NCBI GenBank assembly: GCA_964618855.1
Contig: CAZUCD010000189.1
Coordinates: 1 to 6,482, forward strand
Source: CAZUCD01 sp964618855
GTDB lineage: Bacteria; Sumerlaeota; Sumerlaeia; SLMS01; JANRJK01
Direction of reading: 5' to 3'
DNA: 6,482 nt
Positions 1-6,482 of this stretch are shown piece after piece. The position numbers and the translations under genes are program-made. Each line of letters starts with the position of its first letter. Position 1 is the stretch's first letter. The notes beneath the pieces are model-generated. The model did no database searches, was not told where the DNA came from, and worked only from the letters and a program-made list of their open reading frames with translations.

Positions 1-1
1 C

Positions 2-1864
<1,863 letters not shown>

Positions 1865-1883
1865 GGGTAGAAAAATACTACCC
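1865..1883. promoter_or_regulatory. 19-bp dyad next to the activator start, candidate operator 1
   Basis: GGGTAG (1865-1870) and CTACCC (1878-1883) are perfect inverted arms around a 7-bp AT-rich centre. The dyad abuts ATG 1864 and contains the -10 of a candidate promoter. It has the same 19-bp length as the dyad at 1897-1915 and shares G.GTA at the left edge and TAC.C at the right edge. The two centres (1874 and 1906) are 32 bp apart, about three helical turns. I infer a binding site for a homodimeric regulator, most simply the adjacent Fis-type activator. As RNA it could instead form a small hairpin at the start codon. Confidence 0.5.
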
Positions 1884-1903
1884 ACCTGCCGATGTAGTGT
1901 AAA
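1875..1903 (-). promoter_or_regulatory. Candidate housekeeping promoter of the activator gene
   Basis: On the minus strand TTTACA (1903-1898; 5/6 match to TTGACA) is followed after exactly 17 bp by TAGTAT (1880-1875; 4/6 match to TATAAT). Transcription would begin at about 1868-1866, making the mRNA from ATG 1864 almost leaderless. An alternative is TTGGCA (1937-1932), 17 bp, TGTAAA (1914-1909), starting near 1902. Both overlap the dyad at 1897-1915. Elements this short occur by chance, and the organism's sigma factor preference is unknown. Confidence 0.35.
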
Positions 1904-1915
1904 GCGCGTTTACAC
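1897..1915. promoter_or_regulatory. Perfect 7+7 bp dyad, candidate upstream activating sequence (operator 2)
   Basis: GTGTAAA (1897-1903) and TTTACAC (1909-1915) are perfect inverted arms around GCGCG. The centre at 1906 is about 108 bp upstream of the start predicted for the sigma-54 promoter at 1987-2003, within the usual 80-150 bp range for EBP sites. The left arm also overlaps the -35 of the candidate activator promoter, so occupancy could couple activation of the rightward promoter with autoregulation. The assignment to the adjacent EBP is inferred from position and from similarity to the dyad at 1865-1883. A LacI- or TetR-type repressor site cannot be excluded. Confidence 0.6.
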
Positions 1916-1986
1916 GGGTTGCCTGAGGCTCTGCCAACTCTTGAGGAATCGCCCGAAAAAGCTTGGTTTTGGTCCGAGTGACTGGG

Positions 1987-2003
1987 TTGGCACGCTGGAT
2001 GCA
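1987..2003 (+). promoter_or_regulatory. Sigma-54 (-24/-12) promoter
   Basis: TTGGCACG, four bases, then ATGCA matches the sigma-54 consensus YTGGCACG-N4-TTGCW at every position but one. The invariant GG (1989-1990) and GC (2001-2002) are separated by exactly 10 bp. Taking 2002 as -12, transcription should start at about 2013-2014. The site is intergenic, points away from the divergent activator, and has two dyads 108 and 140 bp upstream. The only ORF in reach starts about 150 nt later, after three strong hairpins. Confidence 0.75.
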
Positions 2004-2013
2004 ATGTGGTTTG

Positions 2014-2138
2014 CGGGAGCTGCAATCACCTCCTTACCCGCTCCCGACCCGCAAGGGTCACGGTGCCTTGGTGTACGTGGGGTCCACCACGGCACGCGCT
2101 CTCGCCCCGACTGCTCCTCGGGGCGAGAGCCATTTTAG
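2014..2138 (+). ncRNA. Predicted sigma-54-dependent structured small RNA (three hairpins)
   Basis: The predicted transcript is about 125 nt. Hairpin 1: CGGGAGC (2014-2020) pairs perfectly with GCTCCCG (2040-2046), with an alternative extension TTGCG/CGCAA (2011-2015/2050-2054). Its 19-nt loop carries ATCACCTCCTTA (2025-2036). Hairpin 2: GTGCC (2063-2067) with GGCAC (2091-2095), one mismatch, then TGGTG (2069-2073) with CACCA (2085-2089), leaving a G-rich loop. Hairpin 3: a perfect 12-bp stem at 2098-2130, then TTTT. The long unpaired CACCUCCUUA could pair with ribosome binding sites. I recognise no known RNA family. A structured 5' leader of the small membrane gene at 2164 is the main alternative. 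The ends are inferred from the promoter and the hairpin. Confidence 0.55.
2098..2136 (+). terminator. Strong GC hairpin with short T run, probable intrinsic terminator
   Basis: GCTCTCGCCCCG (2098-2109) and CGGGGCGAGAGC (2119-2130) form a perfect 12-bp stem with a 9-nt loop (ACTGCTCCT), followed by CA and TTTT (2133-2136). The stem is very stable, but the T tract is only four long, so termination may be partial. The loop also contains CTCCT, a second sequence complementary to an AGGAG ribosome binding site. Confidence 0.6.
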
Positions 2139-2163
2139 GCCCCCCTACGGGACCCCACGCCTC

Positions 2164-2391
2164 TTGTCCGCAGCACTGAAATTCTGGATATTGGCGCTTC
2201 CCGCGATCGCCGCCCTCGTGACGCTGTGGCTATGGCTTGCCCGTCATGCCGACAAGGAATCCACCGCGCCTCGCAAGTACAAGCTCTCGGACAACCAGCT
2301 CCGTGCGCTGGCGTACGTGTTTGCGTTGCTGATCTGCCTGATCGCGGCGCTGGTGGAACTGAGCGCCTACAGCGCCCTTCCGGAGCCCTGA
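2164..2391 (+). CDS. Small two-TM membrane protein (75 aa), function unknown
   Basis: I do not recognise a family. Two clear hydrophobic segments at about residues 7-26 (FWILALPAIAALVTLWLWLA) and 46-66 flank a charged loop of about 20 residues rich in Lys/Arg (RHADKE, RKYK), which the positive-inside rule would put in the cytoplasm. The frame has no good ATG. TTG 2164 is the start that retains the whole first TM segment without translating the hairpins upstream; the nearest purine run, GGGA (2149-2152), is a weak ribosome binding site 11 nt away. The gene lies downstream of the sigma-54 promoter and hairpins and could be expressed by read-through from them. It converges on ackA with a 49-bp gap. 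The TM pattern favours a real gene; the start codon is uncertain. Confidence 0.6.
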   Translation: MSAALKFWILALPAIAALVTLWLWLARHADKESTAPRKYKLSDNQLRALAYVFALLICLIAALVELSAYSALPEP

Positions 2392-2440
2392 GTCTCGATC
2401 TTGGACGAGGTGGCGGGGCAGGAGTGCAACGTGCCGGCGT

Positions 2441-3676
2441 TCAGGCTGGGGACCCGGTGGCCTTCTCCACGGCGCGCACCGAGTCCCGTGCGATGACGAG
2501 TTCCTCGTCGGTGGGGACGACCCGGACCGGGAAGAGGGACCCGGGGCCGGAGATGACGTCCGGGGATTCGGACTCATTGGCCAAGGGGTCGAGCGTCACC
2601 CCATAGGCGGCGAGCGGTTCGACGATGCGCCGACGGATCTCGGCGCTGTTTTCCCCGATGCCGCCGGTGAAGATGATGCCGTGCATGGGCTTTCCGACAA
2701 AGGGCGCCATGGCCGCAATGGCCTTGGTGGCGCGGTAGCAGTACAGGTCCACGGCATGATGGGCGCGCTCGTTGCCGCTTTTTTCGGCGGCGAGTATCTC
2801 GCGCATGTCGCTGCTGACGCCGGATACTCCGAGGAGTCCGCTCTGCTTGTTCAGGATCGTGGCGATCTCGTGCGCATGGAGGTCCTCCCGCCCCATCATG
2901 TAGAAGAGGATGCCCGGGTCGAGGTCCCCGCAGCGGGTTCCCATGGGGAGCCCCTCGAGCGGGGTGAAGCCCATGGTGGTGTCGATGCTCTCCCCCGAGC
3001 GGATCGCGCAGACGCTGGACCCGTTGCCGAGGTGGCAGCTCACGGCGTTGACCTCCCTGCGGCCGATCCCGAGCAGCCGTGCGAGCCGGTAGCAGATGAA
3101 GCGGTGGCTGGTGCCGTGGAAGCCGTAGCGGCGGACCTTGTTGCGTGCGTACTGGTCCCACGGGAGCCCGTAGAGGAACGCGCGGTGCGGCATGGTCTGG
3201 TGGAACGATGTGTCGAAGACGGCGACGTGCGGGACGTCGGGGAGGAGGCTCGCGGCCATGCGGTAGCCGCGCAGGTTGGCTGGGTTGTGGAGCGGGGCGA
3301 GGTCGATGCACTCCTCGATGGCGCGGACGACCTCGGGAGTGATGATCGAGCTTCTGGCGAAGTGTTCCCCGCCGTGGACGACCCGGTGGCCGACGACGCG
3401 GATGTCGGCGCGCGAATGGAGGACGCCATCGGACTCGTTCACCAGCAGCCGCAGGACGCCGTCGATGGCCTCCCGGTGGTCCCGAGCGGACATGGCCTCC
3501 CGGCGAGGCTCCCTCCGGGGGAGTTCGAGGCGCAGCACCCCCTCGCCGAGGCCGATGCGCTCGACAATGCCGCGTGCCATGCGGACGTCTGAGCCGCGCT
3601 GGATCGCCTCGAGCGAGGTGTCGATGACCTGGAACTTCAGGGAGGAGGAGCCGCAATTCAGGACGAGGACGATCAT
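2441..3676 (-). CDS. ackA: Acetate kinase
   Basis: It interconverts acetate + ATP and acetyl phosphate + ADP in the cytoplasm, usually making ATP from acetyl phosphate in overflow or fermentative metabolism. The 411-residue length is normal. All signature elements are present: NCGSSSLKF from N7, R98 in GHRVVHGG, catalytic D155 in FDTSFH, H187 in GFHGTSH, HLGNGSS at 215-221, R248 in GTRCGDLDPG, FTGGIGENS at 336-344, and the metal-site glutamate E391 in PTDEEL. These match the Methanosarcina enzyme's N7, R91, D148, H180, R241 and E384 with a steady offset of seven. Start ATG 3676 gives the canonical N-terminus MIVLVLNCGSSS; the frame stays open to 3841, but the extra residues look non-coding. 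The sequence before the ATG is pyrimidine-rich with no Shine-Dalgarno. No phosphotransacetylase gene is adjacent. Butyrate kinase is less likely given the motifs. Confidence 0.97.
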   Translation of the reverse strand: MIVLVLNCGSSSLKFQVIDTSLEAIQRGSDVRMARGIVERIGLGEGVLRLELPRREPRREAMSARDHREAIDGVLRLLVNESDGVLHSRADIRVVGHRVVHGGEHFARSSIITPEVVRAIEECIDLAPLHNPANLRGYRMAASLLPDVPHVAVFDTSFHQTMPHRAFLYGLPWDQYARNKVRRYGFHGTSHRFICYRLARLLGIGRREVNAVSCHLGNGSSVCAIRSGESIDTTMGFTPLEGLPMGTRCGDLDPGILFYMMGREDLHAHEIATILNKQSGLLGVSGVSSDMREILAAEKSGNERAHHAVDLYCYRATKAIAAMAPFVGKPMHGIIFTGGIGENSAEIRRRIVEPLAAYGVTLDPLANESESPDVISGPGSLFPVRVVPTDEELVIARDSVRAVEKATGSPA

Positions 3677-3708
3677 GGGGAGCAGGGGAAACCCGTCTGT
3701 CGGCGCGG

Positions 3709-3767
3709 GCAAGGGGTGTGGCCGGGCCTGGCGGGCGCGGCAACACTTGGCGGCGCGTGCCCCTTGC
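3709..3767 (-). repeat. Long inverted repeat in the ackA upstream region
   Basis: GCAAGGGG (3709-3716) and CCCCTTGC (3760-3767) are perfect 8-bp arms 43 bp apart, with GTGT (3716-3719) and ACAC (3733-3736) nested inside. The pair lies in the 140-bp divergent gap between ackA and the secreted-protein gene. It could fold in the ackA leader or form two halves of a looped operator. The region is very GC-rich, so chance is a real alternative. Confidence 0.25.
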
Positions 3768-3816
3768 GCATCCCGCCGGGCGCACGTTGACTCGCAGGGA
3801 TCAACACGGGGTTCCC

Positions 3817-4935
3817 ATGAACGCGACCGCAGGTGTGACAACCACGCGCCAAGGCATTGGGAAGCGGCTGCTGCTCGCGTGGCTGCTGCTCATTGGAATA
3901 CCGGCTGGGCTGGAGTGGGGGGGAGGAGTGAGAGTGGACACGGGGGCCGGTCGCCGCCACCTGACCTATCGCCACCGACCACCCTTTGGCGACGCCTCGC
4001 TGTTTCCGCAGTGCGCACACGACCGGAAAAACTACGTATGGGAGGGTGCGCAGCCGACCTTCCGATTCACGCTGTGGCCACAGAAGTCCATGGACGTGCC
4101 GGCAGTCCCCTGGCCATCGGGGGAGTTTGAGATCACGCTGACGCTATTGGCGGAGGGGACCCCGAGCCGGGAAACCGTGAGTTGGTCGGGCAAGATCGAT
4201 GCGGCCTGGCACTCGGGGATGGAGCCCTACGAGCGATGCGAGGTCGCATTGGACGCACTCGCGGGTGGTGCGTTGGAGGAGGGGGACTATCGGCTCATCA
4301 TCGAAGTCAAGGACCTGGCGGGCCCCAAGGCAGGGAAGACGTCGAGGAACTTCGCGGAGTTCACGGTGGTCAGTCCCTGGTCACCGGGGGACGGCGCGGT
4401 GGCCGACTCGGAAGGGCAGCCCACGATCGAGATTGTCGGTTTCGAGGCGAAGAAGTGGAGCGACGTGATGGTGCTTCGATACTCGAACACGTCCGGGCAT
4501 GTGGTCCATATCTACGGCCTCCTGGAATCCTCCGGGGACACGGCGCCCGCGAATGATGCCGATGCAGCCGAGGGAGATCGTATTGCGATGCCTGCCCGAT
4601 TCGTTTCGCGCCTTCCCAACACGCCGCCCGGCGCGCCCTACTGGGCTGGGGTATGGCAGACGACGATCCCTTCAGTCGGGCTGGTCAGCGTGGCCCCCGG
4701 CCGGTCGGTCACGCTGCGCGTTTTCATGGACCACGCCTCGCCCGGCGTGGGGTACTTGGAAGGTCACGCGAAGCGCGCAGTGCTCCGGACTCCTGTGATG
4801 CGGCTGACGCGGGATGACATGTCGACCACCGGCCCCGTGCTGCTGCGCCCGCGTCCACCCGGCGCGCCGCGTCCGAAGTGGAGGTTTGAAGTGCTGGAGT
4901 CCGGCGACGGGACGCCTGAGGTCAGCGCGCCATGA
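3817..4935 (+). CDS. Signal-anchored or secreted beta-rich protein, function unknown
   Basis: I do not recognise a family in this 372-residue protein. Residues 12-33 form a basic-then-hydrophobic segment (GKRLLLAWLLLIGIPAG) like a signal peptide or N-terminal anchor, so the rest is probably periplasmic or extracytoplasmic. The body looks like two beta-sandwich units by alternating hydrophobic strands: about 80-187, with GEFEITLTL and GDYRLIIEVKD resembling Ig-like adaptor domains, and about 202-305, ending VAPGRSVTLRVF. A Pro/Arg-rich tail follows (343-355). No catalytic motif is visible, and the two cysteines in the body (66 and 141) might pair. Start ATG 3817 puts the hydrophobic segment near the N-terminus and has GGGG (3808-3811) five bases upstream; the frame is open from 3718, but that extension is basic and low complexity. 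The 3' end overlaps the convergent gene by 14 bp. Confidence 0.85.
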   Translation: MNATAGVTTTRQGIGKRLLLAWLLLIGIPAGLEWGGGVRVDTGAGRRHLTYRHRPPFGDASLFPQCAHDRKNYVWEGAQPTFRFTLWPQKSMDVPAVPWPSGEFEITLTLLAEGTPSRETVSWSGKIDAAWHSGMEPYERCEVALDALAGGALEEGDYRLIIEVKDLAGPKAGKTSRNFAEFTVVSPWSPGDGAVADSEGQPTIEIVGFEAKKWSDVMVLRYSNTSGHVVHIYGLLESSGDTAPANDADAAEGDRIAMPARFVSRLPNTPPGAPYWAGVWQTTIPSVGLVSVAPGRSVTLRVFMDHASPGVGYLEGHAKRAVLRTPVMRLTRDDMSTTGPVLLRPRPPGAPRPKWRFEVLESGDGTPEVSAP

Positions 4936-5269
4936 ACGGCACCAGGGCCATGAAGGTCGTCCATGCGAAGATCGCGATGACGGTCGCGATGGCTCCGCAG
5001 CCGACGCAGATTCCCGAGTTCACGATGAGGCCCCACCAGGCGCTGGCCTGACGGCGGTCCGCCTCGAAGAACCCGAAGATCGCAAGCAGCACCCCCGCGG
5101 CGTTGATCGCCAGCGAACCCACGCCGATGAAGGGGATGAGGGCTATGGAGATGACCGCCATGCCGAGCGAGACGAGGCCGCAGACGCTCTGCGGTGTGCG
5201 GCGGGCCGGAACCGTCGGTTCCGCGACGCTTGCCGTGCCAACCTGGGTTCCCGAGTCGATGACTTCCAT
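4922..5269 (-). CDS. Three-TM small membrane protein, DUF4190-like
   Basis: This 115-residue protein has a polar N-terminal tail (1-27) and hydrophobic segments at about 30-48, 49-68 and 78-108. The order of Gly-rich helices (GLVSLGMAVISI, GVGSLAINAAGVLLAIFGF, then WWGLIVNSGICVGC) with a charged turn EADRRQ at 69-74 resembles DUF4190-type proteins: small inner-membrane proteins of unknown role, common in Planctomycetota and Actinobacteria. Assignment is by pattern only. The start is well fixed: ATG 5269 follows a perfect AGGAGG (complement of 5277-5282) at a 7-nt spacing, the strongest ribosome binding site in the window. Its stop lies inside the last codons of the convergent secreted-protein gene. 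Confidence 0.85.
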   Translation of the reverse strand: MEVIDSGTQVGTASVAEPTVPARRTPQSVCGLVSLGMAVISIALIPFIGVGSLAINAAGVLLAIFGFFEADRRQASAWWGLIVNSGICVGCGAIATVIAIFAWTTFMALVPFMAR

Positions 5270-5425
5270 GACGCGCCCTCCTCGATGGTCTCGTCCGTCA
5301 CGGGACCTACATGCAGGGGGCCGGGTTATTCAGGGAAATCGGGGAATCTGCCCGTCCCCACCCGAAGGGGGAGCCCCCCCGCCGGATCAGTGCATGCGCT
5401 TAACCCGTGCATTCGGGGACCGGTT

Positions 5426-5471
5426 CTTGCCACCATGGCGGCCAGAAGCTGAATCGACCCGCCATGGCAAG
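5426..5471 (+). promoter_or_regulatory. Leader hairpin overlapping the cysK ribosome binding site
   Basis: CTTGCC (5426-5431), a three-base bulge ACC, and ATGGCGG (5435-5441) pair with CCGCCAT (5459-5465) and GGCAAG (5466-5471), giving 13 base pairs and a 17-nt loop. The right arm takes in AAG of the AAGGGG Shine-Dalgarno (5469-5474). Folding would partly hide the ribosome binding site, so translational control of cysK is plausible. I do not recognise a known riboswitch. As DNA it could also be an operator. Confidence 0.45.
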
Positions 5472-5482
5472 GGGTGCCGAAC

Positions 5483-6445
5483 ATGCCAAAGTATGCCACG
5501 AACATGCTGCAGACGATCGGAAACACGCCGCTGGTGCGGCTGAACCGGGTGACGCAGGGGCTGGAAGCGATGGTCCTCGTGAAGTGTGAGTTCCGCAACC
5601 CGCTGGCGAGCGTGAAGGACCGGATCGGCTGGGCGATGATCAATGCCGCGGAGCAGGATGGGCGGTTGGGCGCCGGAGGAACCATCGTGGAGCCCACGAG
5701 CGGCAACACGGGGATCGCGCTCGCTTTCGTCTGTGCAGCCCGTGGCTACCGGCTGGTGCTCACGATGCCGGAGAGCATGAGCCTCGAGCGGCGCTACCTG
5801 CTGCGGCTGCTCGGCGCCGAAATCGTCCTGACCCCGCGCGCGGATGGCATGAGGGGCGCCATTGCGAAGGCCGCGGAATTGCACGCGGCGATGCCGGGCT
5901 CCTTCATGCCCCAGCAGTTCGAGAATCCCGCCAACCCGGAGGTTCACCGCAGGACGACCGCGGAGGAAATCTGGCGCGACACGGAGGGCGAGGCCGACAT
6001 CATCGTGGCCGGCGTGGGCACGGGTGGCACAATCACCGGCGTTTCCGAGGTGATCAAGTCGCGCAAGCCAACCTTCCGCGCCATCGCCGTGGAACCGGCG
6101 CTGTCGCCCGTGATCTCGGGTGGACTGCCGGGAAGGCATGGCATTCAGGGCATCGGGGCCGGCTTTGTGCCGAAGAACCTCAACCGCGACATCGTGGACG
6201 AGGTGCTGACGGTGGCGGACGAGGACGCGTTGACGATGGCGCGGCGGCTGGCGCGGGAGGAGGGCCTCCCGGCCGGAATCTCGACCGGGGCCAATGTGCA
6301 CGTCGCCCTGCAGGTCGCCGCACGCCCGGAGAACGCCGGGAAAACCATCATTACCATCGGTTGCTCGATGACGGAGCGGTACCTCTCGACGGCGCTGGCG
6401 GACTTGGCGCGGTCGGAGGAGGGGCGCGGCGCGGCGGTCAACTGA
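5483..6445 (+). CDS. cysK: Cysteine synthase (O-acetylserine sulfhydrylase family, PLP-dependent)
   Basis: It should make L-cysteine from O-acetylserine and sulfide by PLP beta-replacement in the cytoplasm. The 320-residue length is typical. Visible elements: TIGNTPLVRLN (11-21), the PLP lysine K45 in NPLASVKDR, the substrate loop TSGNTG (72-77), the phosphate-binding loop GTGGTITG (179-186), IQGIGAGFVP (221-230) and GISTGA (265-270), where most family members have GISSGA; Thr keeps the hydroxyl. The tail reads CSMTERYLST where GERYLST or DRYLST is more usual. ATG 5483 is chosen because AAGGGG (5469-5474) lies eight bases upstream; GTG 5474 would sit on that site. The gene appears monocistronic, and no cysE or sulfate-assimilation gene is in view. 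CysM or cystathionine beta-synthase-like activity cannot be ruled out, but CysK fits best. Confidence 0.93.
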   Translation: MPKYATNMLQTIGNTPLVRLNRVTQGLEAMVLVKCEFRNPLASVKDRIGWAMINAAEQDGRLGAGGTIVEPTSGNTGIALAFVCAARGYRLVLTMPESMSLERRYLLRLLGAEIVLTPRADGMRGAIAKAAELHAAMPGSFMPQQFENPANPEVHRRTTAEEIWRDTEGEADIIVAGVGTGGTITGVSEVIKSRKPTFRAIAVEPALSPVISGGLPGRHGIQGIGAGFVPKNLNRDIVDEVLTVADEDALTMARRLAREEGLPAGISTGANVHVALQVAARPENAGKTIITIGCSMTERYLSTALADLARSEEGRGAAVN

Positions 6446-6455
6446 GGGGAGTGGG

Positions 6456-6481
6456 GAATCATGGTTCGTGTTCCGTGATTC
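6456..6481 (+). terminator. Hairpin after cysK, possible terminator
   Basis: GAATCATGG (6456-6464) and CCGTGATTC (6473-6481) form a 9-bp stem with one G-T wobble and an 8-nt loop, starting 11 bases after the stop. The window ends one base later, so a following T run cannot be seen. Confidence 0.5.
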
Positions 6482-6482
6482 G

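Noticed and set aside
2025..2038. Fragment of a 16S rRNA gene, because of the match to its 3' end
   Set aside because: The match is limited to the tail. The upstream sequence forms a different stem, and no helix-45 sequence or tRNA/23S spacer follows.
1963..2163. N-terminal extension of the two-TM ORF back to 1963
   Set aside because: It would translate through the sigma-54 promoter and all three hairpins. The peptide has no hydrophobic or conserved pattern, and the TM domain is complete from TTG 2164.
2392..2440. Bidirectional terminator between the two-TM gene and ackA
   Set aside because: No stem of convincing length followed by T or preceded by A runs was found in this 49-bp gap.
2574..3785. 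ORFs overlapping ackA in other frames (2681-3592 plus, 2574-3785 minus)
   Set aside because: Low-complexity Arg/Pro/His or Asp/Glu/Val/Ala sequences, shadows of the clear acetate kinase frame.
3786..3805. GTTGA...TCAAC dyad before the secreted-protein gene
   Set aside because: Arms of only five bases, 10 bp apart, are expected by chance. No second copy was seen.
3677..3841. 55-residue N-terminal extension of acetate kinase
   Set aside because: Acetate kinases begin at the MIVLVLNCGSSS-type strand, and the extension is Cys/Arg/Pro-rich and unlike the family.
5390..5412. Direct repeat GTGCAT (5390-5395 and 5407-5412) upstream of cysK
   Set aside because: Six-base repeats 17 bp apart are weak, and no third copy or promoter context supports a binding site.
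5387..6301. 304-residue minus-strand ORF opposite cysK
   Set aside because: His/Arg/Ala-rich with no domain pattern; antisense shadow of an intact PLP enzyme.

Overview
The window is GC-rich DNA (about two-thirds G+C by eye), compactly coding on both strands. An FHA-GAF-AAA+-Fis sigma-54 activator, small multi-TM proteins, a secreted protein of no obvious family and an orphan acetate kinase would suit a Planctomycetota/Phycisphaerae-like or deltaproteobacterial/myxobacterial chromosome. This is inference: no rRNA or marker gene is present. There is no sign of phage, transposon, plasmid or CRISPR.

Layout: (1) 2-1864, minus: a complete sigma-54 enhancer-binding protein (EBP). (2) 1865-2163: an intergenic region of about 300 bp that is the most interesting part. 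It holds two related 19-bp dyads beside the EBP start, a near-consensus sigma-54 (-24/-12) promoter pointing right, and a predicted RNA of about 125 nt with three hairpins, the last resembling a terminator. The loop of the first hairpin carries a 12-nt match to the anti-Shine-Dalgarno tail of 16S rRNA. (3) 2164-2391, plus: a small two-TM protein. (4) 2441-3676, minus: acetate kinase (ackA) without pta. (5) 3817-4935, plus: a signal-anchored beta-rich protein of unknown function. (6) 4922-5269, minus: a three-TM, DUF4190-like protein whose 3' end overlaps the previous gene by 14 bp. (7) 5483-6445, plus: a cysteine synthase family enzyme (cysK) with a leader hairpin reaching into its ribosome binding site and a hairpin after its stop.

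The genes do not form one operon; orientations alternate. The part that reads as a system is (1)+(2). The activator, its probable twin binding sites about 108 and 140 bp upstream of the predicted start, the sigma-54 promoter and the structured RNA have the geometry of a self-contained activator/small-RNA circuit. It resembles in outline LuxO with the Qrr sRNAs or GlrR with GlmY, but the activator has an FHA (phosphothreonine-reading) and a GAF-like input instead of a receiver domain. The alternative is that the RNA is the structured leader of the small membrane protein gene. The other genes look like ordinary metabolism or envelope functions.
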